NCBI GenBank assembly: GCA_963843645.1
Contig: CAWJLE010000004.1
Span: forward strand, 41,374 to 105,373
Direction: 5' to 3'
From: CAWJLE01 sp963843645
GTDB taxonomy: Bacteria > Chloroflexota > Anaerolineae > DAOTYC01
DNA length: 64,000 nt
Positions 38,140 to 48,180 of the stretch are shown in pieces. The notes beneath the pieces are model-generated. The model was not told where the DNA came from. It searched no databases and saw only the letters and a list, made by a program, of their open reading frames with translations. Made by a program: the position numbers and the translations under genes. Each line of letters starts with the position of its first letter. Position 1 is the stretch's first letter.

Positions 38140-38942
38140 ATGCTGATCGATCTGAGGGAAAAGTTGCCGTCATTACCGGCGCGGCCCAGGGGCTGGCCAA
38201 GGGCACTGCGCTGCGGCTGGCGGACGAAGAGGTCCACCTGGTGCTTGCCGACGTCTCCGATGAAAAGTTGCAGGAGACCTGGACCGAAGTGCTGGCCAGG
38301 CATCCGGCGAACAAGGGTTTCGCGATGAAAGTCGACGTCAGCTCGGACGAGCAAATGGATCGTCTGGTCGACGAGGCGGTGAAGCGGCTGGGGCGGATCG
38401 ACATCATGTTTAATTGCGCCGGTGTCACTCAGCCCGAATATGCCTTCGCCGACACGCCCCAGGCGACGTACGAGCGCACGGTTAATATAAACCAACGCGG
38501 CGTGTTCAACGGCCTGCGGTCGGCGTGCCGCGTCATGCGACGGCAGCGGAGCGGCAGTATCATCAACGTCGCTTCCTGGTGGGGCAAGAGCGGCCACGCC
38601 TATTTCGGCACGTACTGCGCCACAAATCCGCTGTGATCAGCATGACGCAATCGGCAGCGCTGGAAATGGCGGAGTTCGGCGTGCGGGTCAATGCCATCAG
38701 CCCGGGCAACATGATGACTGAAATGCACTGGCACCATGCACGGGAGGAGGCGAAACGGCGCGGGGGCAGACGTGCAGCCAGAGGACATCTCAGAAGAAAT
38801 CCGCCTGTCGGTGCCCTTGCTGCGCTGCGGCACCGCGGACGACATCGCGAACGCCGTCATCTTCCTGGCCTCCGAGCTGTCTGCCTACATCACCGGCCAC
38901 AACCTCGACGTCAACGGGGGATGCGACGTACATTCCTGGTAG
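38140..38942 (+). CDS. Short-chain dehydrogenase/reductase (frame broken in A runs)
   Basis: Joined pieces give a classic SDR of about 268 residues: VAVITGAAQGLAKGTALRLA (TGxxxGxG), FNCAGVTQPEYAF (NAG as NCAG), INVASWWGKSGHAYFGTYCA with the catalytic Ser and YCATK, NAISPGNMMTEM, then FLASELSAYITGHNLDVNGG. Breaks lie at 38163 (GGGAAAAG), 38630 (CAAATCC, where one more A restores YCATKSAV) and about 38752. Two of three are in or next to A runs. It follows the alcohol dehydrogenase by 60 bases, so the two probably act in sequence or on alternative substrates. Confidence 0.82.
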
Positions 38943-38985
38943 TTCCGGAATGCTTTTAGCGAAATCATGGAAGGGAGCGATCAGA

Positions 38986-40209
38986 ATGACACACGGCACA
39001 ATGGCAGTCGACTACGAAGTCAGGGTGGATTACGAGCGGCTCCGCAGAGAGCGTCTCGCCAAGGCCAAGGCAGCTCTGGAGGCGTCCGGCTACGGGGCGC
39101 TGGTCTGCTTCGATCCTAACAACACGCGCTACATCACCAGCACCTACCTGGGGGAATGGGCCCGGGACAAGATGGGCCGCTACTCCGTCCTGCCTCTGGG
39201 CGGCGAGCCCATCCTGTACGATTTCGGCAGCGCGGTCAAAGTCAAGCAGATGCGCTCGCCGTGGCTGAAGCAGGAGAACGTGCGGCCGACCAGCAACTGG
39301 ATGCGCGGCTCGGTGCCGCTCAGCGCGGGCATCATGGACGACTTCGCCCAGGAATTCGCCAAGGTCCTGGACGAGCATGGTGTCCGCAACAAGCCGATCG
39401 GCGTGGACATGATGGACGTCCCCTTGTTGAAGGCCATGCAAAGCGTCGGTATCCAGATCGAAGACGGGCAGCAAGTGATGCTGGACGCCCGTATCATCAA
39501 GACGGTCGATGAGGTCGAGCTCCTCAAATTGTCGGCCGGAATGGCCGATGCGGCATTTGCCGACCTGTTCAGCGCGATCCGGCCCGGAGTGCGCGAGAAC
39601 GAGCTGGCCGCCATCGCGAGCGACCGCCTGTTCCGTCTCGGGTCCGACCAGGTGGAATACGTCAACGTGGCATCGGGGGAGCGGACGAATCCGCACCCAC
39701 ACACCTCCACCGACCGCATGATCCGTCCCGGGCGACCTGGTCTACATCGACCTGATGCACTCCTTCAACGGCTACCGCACGTGCTACTATCGGACCTTCA
39801 TGTGCGGCGAGCCGACTGCGGAGCACCGGCGTGTCTACAAGCAGACGATCGACTGGCTCGACGCCGGCATCGAGCAGGTCAGGCCGGGGGCGACCACTGC
39901 GGACATCGCGGCGGCCTGGCCTGCGGCCGAAGAGCTGGGCTTCACCGATGAAGCGGCGGCCTTTGCCTTGCAGTTCGGGCACGGCATCGGGCTGTCCATC
40001 TGGGAGAAGCCGGTGGTAAGCCGTCTGTTCTCGCTGAAGGATCCCTATGCGCTGAAAGTGGGCATGGTCTTCGCGCTGGAGACCTATTGCGGCACGGCCG
40101 ACGGCTCTTTTGGAGCGCGGGTCGAGGACGAGATCGTGGTCACCGAGCAGGACACGAAGTGATCACCAAGTTCCCGCGCAACGAGCTGCCGGTTACCTGG
40201 TCTTGTTGA
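38986..40209 (+). CDS. M24-fold (creatinase/aminopeptidase P-like) protein, paralogue 3 (two frame breaks)
   Basis: AAGGGAG precedes ATG 38986. It is similar throughout to paralogues 1 and 2, especially paralogue 2. The frame breaks near 39732, where GGGCGACC should give PGDLVYIDL, and near 40155, after which VITKFPRNELPVTWSC completes the C-terminus. Site residues are YIDLMHSFNGYRTCYYRTF (again Cys), FGHGIGLSIWEKP, LETYCGTADG and RVEDE, with NPHPHTSTDR upstream. Three paralogues in one island suggest different steps or substrates in one pathway, or subunits of a mixed oligomer. Confidence 0.82.
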
Positions 40210-40273
40210 GGCATGGCGGGACCCCGAGGTCCCGGTTTATAGCTAAGAACATTTACTCCAAGGAGGATATACC

Positions 40274-40708
40274 ATGGCAGAACGTAAGGTCGTACGACAT
40301 TTCAACTGGCTCGACATCGAGCCTGACAAGAAGCTGGATGCGACGACCGGATGGGTCAAGATGGATGTGCGATGGGTGGCCACAAAAGAATCGTGCGGAA
40401 CGGAAGGCGCCGTGATGGGCCGTACGATTTTCCGCCCGCGGCTGGCGGGAGAAAGTTCCAAGCACGACCTCCACACGCATCCCAATGCGGAAGAGATCAT
40501 CCACATTCTTCGTGGCACCGGGCGTGGCATGAGCGGCACCGAATGGTTCGATCTCAAGCCGGGCGACGTGTTGTTTGTCCCGAAGGGCGACGATCACATC
40601 GTCGAAAATACCAGCGAGGTGGAGCCGCTCGAGGTCCTCTTCGTCTACGCCCCAGCTACGAATCTGGAAGAGGCCGGCTACGTGCCCAAGGGGCACGGCA
40701 AGAAGTAA
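40274..40708 (+). CDS. Cupin-domain protein
   Basis: 144 residues; AAGGAGG upstream. It has both cupin motifs exactly: HTHPNAEEIIHILRG (metal ligands His67, His69 and Glu74) and PKGDDHIVEN (His108). A single cupin of this size is usually a dimeric metal-dependent isomerase, epimerase or dioxygenase, or a binding protein. As the last gene of the island it could isomerise a keto-sugar intermediate. The substrate cannot be told from sequence. Confidence 0.88.
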   Translation: MAERKVVRHFNWLDIEPDKKLDATTGWVKMDVRWVATKESCGTEGAVMGRTIFRPRLAGESSKHDLHTHPNAEEIIHILRGTGRGMSGTEWFDLKPGDVLFVPKGDDHIVENTSEVEPLEVLFVYAPATNLEEAGYVPKGHGKK

Positions 40709-40728
40709 CGTCGCACATGGATGTGCTG

Positions 40729-40762
40729 CGCCCACCGTGCTCCGGACGGGACGCGGTGGGCG
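40729..40762 (+). terminator. Hairpin terminator of the catabolic island
   Basis: CGCCCACCG (40729-40737) pairs with CGGTGGGCG (40754-40762), 20 bases after the cupin stop, with a T-containing stretch (GTTATTGT) after it. Confidence 0.55.
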
Positions 40763-40826
40763 GCGTTATTGTGTGCCGGGATTGGGTGGTCGAACGGGTA
40801 CGCCTGGGCGAGCATCGCAGTTCGAT

Positions 40827-43800
40827 CTAAGGTCGGTGTCCTTTTACGATGAGAGGAAGATACCAACGAGCCTTGGGAACGACTCTGAACTCTGCCTGGG
40901 CGTGACCGCTGCCGACGGCGCAGCCGAAGCGCGCCGTGTTGGCCACGACGTCGCCGTAACCGCCAGTGTGGGTCGCGACGAAGGTCCAGGTCAGGAGTTG
41001 GCCGGGCGCAACGTCGCCGCGCCAGGTGATCTGATCGTCGGCCACGCTCGACCCGCCCGGCTGATCGATCCAGCCGGCAAAGGTCGTCAGGACGGGCAGG
41101 GTGTCGGTCAGGCGGAGGCCGGTCGCGGGTGACTCGCCGGTGTTGGTCAGCGCCACGGTGTACGTGACCGTCCCCCGACCGCGAGGCCGGACGTCGGCGT
41201 GACCGTCTTGCCAATCGAGATCACCGGCGGCCCCAGGACGGTGAAGTCCGCCTCGGCGTGACCGCTGCCGGCGGCGCAGCCGAAGCGCGCGGTGTTGGCG
41301 ACGACGTCGCCGTAGGCGCCGGTGTGAGTCGCGACGAAGGTCCAGGTCAGGAGTTGGCCGGGCGCAACGTCGCCGCGCCAGGTAATCTGATCGTCGATCA
41401 CGCTCGACCCGCCCGGCTCGTGGAGCCAACCGGCGAAAGTTGTGCTCACGGGCAGGGTGTCGGTCAAGCGGAGGCCGGACGCGGGTGACTCGCCGGTGTT
41501 GGTCAGCTCCAGCGTGTAGGTGACCGTCTCCCCGATCGCGATCCTGGACGTCGGCGTGACCTTCTTGCCGATTGAGATCACCGGCGGTCCCAGGACGGTG
41601 AAGTCCGCCTCGGCGTGACCGCTGCCGGTCGTGTAGCCGGAGCGCGCGGTGTTGGCGACGACGTCGCCGTAGCTGCCGGTGTGGGTCGCCACGAAGATCC
41701 AGGTCAGGTGTTGGCCGGGCGCTACGTCGCCACGCCAGGTAATCTGACCGTCGGCCACGCCCGATCCGCCCGGCTGATCGATCCAGCCGCCGAACGTCGT
41801 GCTCACAGGCAGGGTGTCGGTCAGGCGGAGGCCGGCCGCGGGCGACTCGCCGGTGTTGGTCAGTGCCACGGTGTACGTGACCGTCCCCCCCATCGCGATC
41901 CTGGACGTCGGCGTGACCGTCTTGCCGACCGAAATCACCGGCGGCCCCAGGACGGTGAAGTCCGCCTCGGCGTGACCGCTGCCGGTCGTGTAGCCGAAGC
42001 GCGCGGTGTTGGCGACGACGTCGCCGTAGGCGCCGGTGTGGGTCGCGACGAAGGTCCAGGTCAGAAGTCGGCCGGGCGCAACGTCGCCACGCCAGGTAAT
42101 CTGACCGTCGGCCACGCCCGATCCGCCCGGCTGATCGATCCAGCCGCCGAACGTCGTGCTCACGGGCAGGGTGTCGGTCAGGCGGAGGCCGGCCGCGGGC
42201 GACTCGCCGGTGTTGGTCAGTGCCACGGTGTACGTGACCGTCGCCCCCATCGCGACCCTGGACGTCGGCGTGACCGTCTTGCCGACCGAAATCACCGGCG
42301 GTCCCAGGACGGTGAGCGGCACGGAACTGCTCGACCCATCAGTACGACCCTGGAGCGTTGCGGTGTTGGTGAACACACCGCTCGCGAGGTTAGGGCTGAT
42401 CACACCGGTCAGCGTGATGACGCCACCCGCGCCGACCTCCAGGTCGGCTACCTCCCAAGTGTAATTCGTCACACCCGTAGGCGTAATGGCCGCGCCGCTG
42501 GACACCCAGCCCACGTTCATCAATTCGACCGGCACCGGGTCGCTGATGACGACGTCCCGCGCTGGACCTATGCCCCCGTTGTTGAACGCGAGCGTGTAGG
42601 TGACGGGCTCCCCTGCAAGTGTCGCAGACGGCACCACCGAGGTCTCGATGACGGTCCCGGCTGCCATTTTGGGAACGGTTACTGGCCCCAGCGTCAATTG
42701 GTATATGTCGTCCATGGTCAGGGCGTCGATGGAGTCCCGCCTGGCGGCGATGTACCCGATCAAGGCCTTGAAATCGGCCGTGCTGATCTCGCCGTACCCG
42801 CCGACGTAGTGGAAGAGGAGAGGCAGAATGGTCCCGCCGCGTATGGCGTCGTCGACCGCGCCCTCCAGTGAAGCCAGGCTGTCTCCGGATCCGCACGGGC
42901 GAGCCGGCAGGTGGTAGTGGTCGTAGGGTTCCACATCGGGGGGCAGGACCCAGGCCGGATAGGGCGTCGTGTCGATGGCATCGGCGATCTCGACGGTGCG
43001 CCCGGTGAGCATACCGAGGTCCGCCATCGCCGTCATCGTGTCGTCATTCGACTCGCCATAGGGATAGGCGACGTATCTTGCGCCCGCCGCGAGTCCCTGC
43101 CCGGTCAGGTCGTTCAGACCATCGGTCAGATCCTGTTCCTGCTCGGCCTCGGTCATGTCTATCATACTCTGGTGGCTTCGAGTGTGGTTGCCGATCGTCC
43201 AGCCTGCCGCTGCCATCTCACGGAGCTGATCCCCGCTTATCAGGCCCCAGTCTATCACCGGGTTGAGCGTGCCCCGTATGCCGTGCTGGCGCATGGTGGG
43301 GAAGACGCTCGCGTACTGCGCGCTGTACCCGTCGTCGAAGCTCAGGACCACGGCCGGCCTGGACCGTGCTCCGACCCGCAGATCGTCGAAGCTGAAGCTC
43401 GGTGACTTGCCCACCGCACCGATCATCTCGAGACGGATGCGCTCGATGGGACTGGCCCAGGACGGAGCGCCGGCCCCGACTTTGAACGACGATTTCGCCC
43501 AAACCAACTGGTGCCATCCCACGGTCCCCATTCTCTCCGGGATGAGCCACACCCGATAGTAGTTGAGGAAATTGGCGTCGTTGGACAGGGACAAAATCAG
43601 ACTGCCGCCATAGTCCGCCGCAGCGTCGTGCTGATACACCCAGAACTGGATCTGCTGAAGCGCCGATGAGGACAGGTCCCAATTCACTGTCTTGATCATC
43701 GCGGCCGTCGTGTCGGAGTAGGCGGTCAGCATGACGCTTCGCGTTCCGGAGTGAAGTAACGTGTCGTTCGAGACGGACCCGCCTGACGACAGCCACTCGG

Positions 43801-43930
43801 CCGCGCTCTCGAAATCCTCGTACTGCGTGCCGTCCGCGATCCACAGGTTTTTGGGCAGGGTGACGTCACTGGCGCCGAGTGAGGCGAGGGCCAGGGCTAC
43901 AACCAGTGCGAGCCACAGACTCTTTCGCAT
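40827..43930 (-). CDS. Secreted polysaccharide deacetylase-like protein with DUF11-type repeat array (one frame break)
   Basis: About 1034 residues from ATG 43928-43930 with signal peptide MRKSLWLALVVALALASLGA. Residues 35-200 are a jelly-roll, carbohydrate-binding-like region. Then a NodB-type deacetylase: PAVVLSFDDGYSAQYASV (motif 1 SFDDG), IGNHTRSHQSM (motif 2 H-x3-H) and ARYVAYPYGESND (motif 3). A divergent DUF11 domain follows, then four nearly identical 119-residue repeats starting GPPVISVGKTVTPTSR. A G-run insertion near 41178 shifts the frame inside the last repeat; the corrected protein ends RWYLPLIVKGHRP. It probably acts on surface or environmental glycans. Confidence 0.85.
40867..42294 (-). 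repeat. Four tandem 357-bp repeats coding for DUF11-type domains
   Basis: The landmark CCGGCGG occurs at 41224, 41581, 41938 and 42295, exactly 357 bases (119 codons) apart. The fourth unit (40867-41223) is less conserved at its outer end. The units differ at few positions, so the array is young or homogenised. Confidence 0.92.
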
Positions 43931-44577
43931 GACAGTTCCATCCCGGGACAGGGTCACAATGTTGTTGCTGAGCGTCAGGAAAGGAATCGTTCGGCGGCCG
44001 CGGCGCGGCCTGATCGAATTCACGGCAATGACCCGGAGAAGACTGACTGTGCTGTTCTCGGGGGGAGCACCACCAGTGACAATATACCACGTTTGCAGAC
44101 GACTTTGAAATTCAGGAGGTGTATCCCAGATTTTGGGCCGGATTGCGTTCACTTGTTTTTTCGCTATAATCACAAGGAAGAGCGTCAAGCTCGCCTCTTG
44201 CATGAATGCTCATCTTGATGTTGAACACTGTATCGAATCTAATCTAGATCCGTGAGTCTCCGCAGCTTACATTGCCACAGTCGCATCCGTTTTCACCGTG
44301 CACCCTGCCAGGGCTCGATCGGCATTTCCCAACTGACGACGACTTGCGTCAGGCCGAGTCGAATGAATGGTCGAGGTGTGCTTGGCGGCAAACGTCAACG
44401 CACACCCAGGAACGATGAGAGGAGGGAGGCCAGCCGAGAACAGACCGTAGGTCAGTCTAGCGACAACACCCGCAGTTCATCAGTCGGCCACACCCCGTCT
44501 CCGACATTGGAGCACGTGTGGAGTTCTTAATGAGCCGGGCGGCACTTGACCAGTCTGTCCAAAGGAGGAACAAGGCA
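43931..44577. other. Divergent intergenic region with plus-strand promoter
   Basis: It separates the deacetylase gene (minus) from the second ABC operon (plus). Apart from the promoter at 44143-44170 and a leader of about 400 bases, nothing is recognisable. The deacetylase frame stays open to 44203 without a better start. Confidence 0.45.
44143..44170 (+). promoter_or_regulatory. Sigma70-like promoter for the second ABC operon
   Basis: TTGCGT (44143-44148), 16 bases including a T6 run, then a perfect TATAAT (44165-44170). Confidence 0.5.
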
Positions 44578-45609
44578 ATGTCTCGAAACAGTATGAGTCG
44601 ACTGCTTTTCGTTGCCCTGGTGGCGGTTATGGTGGTCACCTTGCTTGGGGGCGCTGCACCGACGGCGACCGCTCAAAAGAGTTACACGATCGGTTTGTCC
44701 ATGCACTTCATGCGTGACGACTACGCGGTCTGCGTCGTCAGTGCTGTCGAAGCTGTGGCGAAAAAGTATGGAAGCAAGGTCGTATCGACGGACGGAAACG
44801 CCGATCCGCAGAAACAGCTGGCCGATGTTGAGAATCTCGTCGCGCAGAACGTCGACGCCTTGATCGTCGTCCCGTTCGACGAGAAAGCTATCCTTCCGGC
44901 TCTGGAAAAAGCCAACCAGAAGGGGATTCCCATCGTTGCAATTACCCACATCCCCAACGCCGACTACATTATTTCAACCGTCGGTGGCGACGGCGACTAC
45001 CAAAATGGTAAGGCCACGGGTGACTTCATGATCACGCAGCTGGGCGGCAAGGGCAATATCGCCATGATCGACCTGGGTTTCAGCCTCTGGCGCATTGACG
45101 AGCGCATCCGCGGCTTCGAGGACGCCATCAAAGCCAGCGATATCAAGGTCGTTGCCCGCCAGAGTGGCGTGGACCAGGATAAGGTTCAGAACATCGTCCA
45201 GAACATTCTGGTCGCCAACCCCGATCTGAACGGCGTCTGGGCCACGTTCAGCAATCAGGTCGTCGGTGCTTCGGATGCCCTGCGCGCCGCCGGCAAGAAT
45301 AACGTCGTCCTGTCCGGGATCGATGCAGATAAGGCGATCATGGCCCGCATCAACGAAGGCTGGATCACCGGTACGGCTGCCCAGTTCCCCGAAGTGCACG
45401 GGACCCTGGCCGCCGAGGCAGTCTTCAAGCACCTCTTGGGCCAGCCGGTCGACAAGGAATACCCGGTGCCGGTCATGATGGTCACGAAGGACAACCTGGC
45501 CGAGGCCTACACTCAGATCTGGGCAAAGTGCGCGCCCGGCGAGATCCCCGGCCTCGACGTCAGCAAGGTCATGACCGCGACCGCCACAGTCACAGACACG
45601 ACGAAGTAG
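44578..45609 (+). CDS. Sugar ABC transporter substrate-binding protein, single domain
   Basis: 343 residues; AAAGGAGG lies 9 bases before ATG 44578. The signal peptide (about 34 residues, ending PTATAQ) precedes an RbsB-type domain: TIGLSMHFMRDDYAVCVVSA, NVDALIVVPFDEKAILPALE, IPIVAITHIPNADYIIST and DKAIMARINEGWITGTAAQF. The tail is Thr/Val-rich (TATATVTDTTK). It has one domain only, in contrast to the duplicated binding proteins at 26675 and 58788. Ligand class is probably a sugar, not further resolved. Confidence 0.92.
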   Translation: MSRNSMSRLLFVALVAVMVVTLLGGAAPTATAQKSYTIGLSMHFMRDDYAVCVVSAVEAVAKKYGSKVVSTDGNADPQKQLADVENLVAQNVDALIVVPFDEKAILPALEKANQKGIPIVAITHIPNADYIISTVGGDGDYQNGKATGDFMITQLGGKGNIAMIDLGFSLWRIDERIRGFEDAIKASDIKVVARQSGVDQDKVQNIVQNILVANPDLNGVWATFSNQVVGASDALRAAGKNNVVLSGIDADKAIMARINEGWITGTAAQFPEVHGTLAAEAVFKHLLGQPVDKEYPVPVMMVTKDNLAEAYTQIWAKCAPGEIPGLDVSKVMTATATVTDTTK

Positions 45610-45622
45610 ACGCCGGTCTGAA

Positions 45623-45653
45623 ACCTGAGGACGGGACGCCCCCGTCCTCAGGT
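45623..45653 (+). terminator. Perfect hairpin between binding protein and permease genes
   Basis: A 13-bp perfect stem (45623-45635 with 45641-45653) and a 5-base loop, 14 bases after the stop. It is likely to protect or attenuate, giving more binding protein than permease. Confidence 0.62.
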
Positions 45654-45676
45654 CAGTAGACATCGGGAGAGCGAGA

Positions 45677-46654
45677 GTGAAGGAACGAGCACATTCTTCG
45701 TCAAAGCCGAAGCGCTTGATCGTCAGCCCATCGCTGTCTGCCAGAGTCGGTCAATTGGGGATCGTCCTGGCTTTCATCGTCATGATCGTCATCTTTTCGG
45801 CTCTGCGGCCCAAGATCTTTCTGAGTCTGGAAAATCTCACGAACATCGTCAAACAGACGGCCACGATCAGTGTGGTCGCTTTTGGGATGACCACCGTCAT
45901 GCTCGCCGGCGGCATCGACCTTTCGGTGGGGTCCATCGTCGCAATGTCGAGCGTCGTGGCCGCGCTCGTGATGGAACAGGGTATCAGCCTGGTGGTGGCG
46001 GTGGTGGCCGCGCTGTTGTGCGGGGCACTGGTCGGCTTCGTGAACGGCGTCGTCAGCGTAAGGTGGAGAATCCAGCCGTTTCTGGTTACGTTGGGCACGA
46101 TGAGCGTGGCCAGGGGATTGGCCCTGATCCTCAGTGGTGGGAAGACCGTCTACATCGATAACAAGGTGTTCCTGGACGTGATGGGCCGGGGAAACGTCGG
46201 CCCGGTGCCGGTCCTCCTGATCTGGACGCTCGTGTTCTTGGCGCTGTCGTGGGCGTTGATCAGCCGATCCGTTTTCGGACGACAGGTGCGCGCGGTCGGC
46301 GGCAACGAAGTGGCTGCCCGCCAGTCAGGTGTCCGCATCGGCCAGGTCAAAATCGCGGCTTTCACGTTGAGCGGCTTCCTGGCTGGATTTGCCGCGTTGA
46401 TGATGGCCGGCAGGCTGTCCAGCGGTTTGCCCAGCGTGGGCACGGGCATGGAGCTCGACGCCATCACCGCGGCAGTTCTGGGAGGTACGGGGTTCGCGGG
46501 GGAAGGCGGATCCATGATCGGGACACTGTTCGGGGCCCTCGTCCTGGGCACCATCACGACCGGCCTGACGATTCTCGGCGTCGATCCGTACGTCCAATTG
46601 GTGGCAAAGGGTGTCGTGATCGTGCTGGCGATCATGGCCAGCTCACGGCAATGA
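45677..46654 (+). CDS. Sugar ABC transporter permease (RbsC type)
   Basis: 325 residues from a GTG start. LAGGIDLSVGSIVAMSSVVA and LDAITAAVLGGTGFAGEGGS are the two family motifs; about nine helices. It is the only permease in this operon, so the channel is probably a homodimer. The stop overlaps the ATPase start (ATGA). Confidence 0.93.
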   Translation: MKERAHSSSKPKRLIVSPSLSARVGQLGIVLAFIVMIVIFSALRPKIFLSLENLTNIVKQTATISVVAFGMTTVMLAGGIDLSVGSIVAMSSVVAALVMEQGISLVVAVVAALLCGALVGFVNGVVSVRWRIQPFLVTLGTMSVARGLALILSGGKTVYIDNKVFLDVMGRGNVGPVPVLLIWTLVFLALSWALISRSVFGRQVRAVGGNEVAARQSGVRIGQVKIAAFTLSGFLAGFAALMMAGRLSSGLPSVGTGMELDAITAAVLGGTGFAGEGGSMIGTLFGALVLGTITTGLTILGVDPYVQLVAKGVVIVLAIMASSRQ

Positions 46655-48180
46655 CAGTGACAGACGGGCAGGAGGCCATGGGCAAGCCATTTCTCTCGAT
46701 GATAGGAATTTCGAAGCATTTCCTCGGAGTCCAGGCGCTGCACAAGGTCGACTTCGACGTGTATGAGGGCGAGGTCCACGCTTTGGTCGGTGAGAATGGG
46801 GCAGGGAAATCCACATTGATGAAAGTCCTGTCCGGCATCTACCAGAAGGATGAGGGGCAGATCGTGCTCAACGGCCACGTGGTCGAGCTGAAGAATCCGG
46901 TAGAGGCGCAGGAGCATGGCATCGGCGTGATCTATCAGGAGTTCGACCTGGCGCCCAACCTGACCGTCGCCGAGAACATCATGCTCTGTCGGGAGCCGGC
47001 GGGTTTTCTCGGGTGGATTGACCAACGAGAAAGCCTTCGTCGTGCGCAGGAGAGCCTCGACGCGCTCGGCATCGAGGTCGCGCTTCACACGATGGTGGGC
47101 AAGCTCAAGGTGGCCGAGCGGCAGATGGTGGCCATCGTCAAGGCCCTGTCCTTGAAGGCCAGGATCATCGTGATGGATGAGCCAACTTCAGCTCTCAGCA
47201 AACACGAGATCGATTTATTGTTTCAGATCATTAGAAACCTGAAATCGCAAGGTGTGTCCGTCGTCTACATCTCTCATCGCCTGGAGGAGATTTCGTATAT
47301 CGCGGACCGGGTGACGGTTCTGAGGGACGGACGGCGCATGGGCAGCATGAGGGTGGCCGACACCAGCACCGAACAGATCGTTTCCATGATGGTGGGGCGT
47401 CAGCTAAAGGACTTCTTCCGAAAGGAGGAGGCCGCTCTCGGCGAGGTTATCCTCGAAGTCAGGCACCTGAGCTCAGTAGGTGTCGTCCACGACGTGAGCT
47501 TCGAGCTGCGCCGCGGGGAAATCCTTGGTTTCGCTGGCCTGATTGGCGCGCGTCGCACCGAGACCGCACGGTTGATTTTTGGGTTGGACAAGAGGGATGA
47601 CGGCGAGATGCTGGTCGACGGTGCGCCAGTCGACATAAAAACACCCGAGGATGCGATCCGCCTGGGTATCGCCCTCGTCCCGGAGGACAGGAAAGCGCAA
47701 GGCTTGATCGTCAGGTGGCCGATCAGCGAGAACATGACGCTGCCGCTGCTGGGCCAGTTCAGCGGGCATGGGCTCATCGACCTCCGACGGGAAGAAGCCC
47801 AGGCCGGCAGCTACGTTGAATCCCTGGACATCAAGACGCCGAGCGTCCGCCAGCGGGTCATGTATTTGAGCGGCGGGAACCAGCAGAAGGTGGTCGTCGC
47901 GAAGTGGCTCATGACCGATCCTAAAGTGCTCATCCTGGATGAGCCTACCCGCGGCATCGATGTAGCGGCCAAGGCCGAAATCTATGCGTTGATGAGCCAA
48001 TTGGCCAGGCGCGGCATCGGCATCTTGCTGATTTCGTCCGAGCTCCCTGAAGTGCTGGGCATGAGTGATCGAATCATCGTGATGCGAGAGGGCCGGATCA
48101 CCGGCGAGCTGTTGCGCGCGGAGGCGACCGAGGAGAAGATCATGCGCTATGCCACCTCGGCCGGAACGAGCCCGACGTAA
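46651..48180 (+). CDS. Sugar ABC transporter ATP-binding protein (RbsA type)
   Basis: 509 residues from ATG 46651; ATG 46678 is an alternative with GGAGG only 2 bases away. Domain 1 has Walker A GENGAGKST and Walker B IIVMDEPTSAL; domain 2 has a degenerate P-loop (GLIGARRTETA), signature LSGGNQQKV and LILDEPTRG. The order binding protein, permease, ATPase differs from the operon at 26675 (binding protein, ATPase, two permeases). Confidence 0.93.
   Translation: MTVTDGQEAMGKPFLSMIGISKHFLGVQALHKVDFDVYEGEVHALVGENGAGKSTLMKVLSGIYQKDEGQIVLNGHVVELKNPVEAQEHGIGVIYQEFDLAPNLTVAENIMLCREPAGFLGWIDQRESLRRAQESLDALGIEVALHTMVGKLKVAERQMVAIVKALSLKARIIVMDEPTSALSKHEIDLLFQIIRNLKSQGVSVVYISHRLEEISYIADRVTVLRDGRRMGSMRVADTSTEQIVSMMVGRQLKDFFRKEEAALGEVILEVRHLSSVGVVHDVSFELRRGEILGFAGLIGARRTETARLIFGLDKRDDGEMLVDGAPVDIKTPEDAIRLGIALVPEDRKAQGLIVRWPISENMTLPLLGQFSGHGLIDLRREEAQAGSYVESLDIKTPSVRQRVMYLSGGNQQKVVVAKWLMTDPKVLILDEPTRGIDVAAKAEIYALMSQLARRGIGILLISSELPEVLGMSDRIIVMREGRITGELLRAEATEEKIMRYATSAGTSPT

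Noticed and set aside
40867..42294. Regular repeats considered as CRISPR
   Set aside because: Units are 357 bp without distinct spacers and encode protein.
41615..42871. 418-codon plus-strand frame with repeated units
   Set aside because: The repeats are the complement of the DUF11 array; the minus-strand product has signal peptide, enzyme motifs and known domains.
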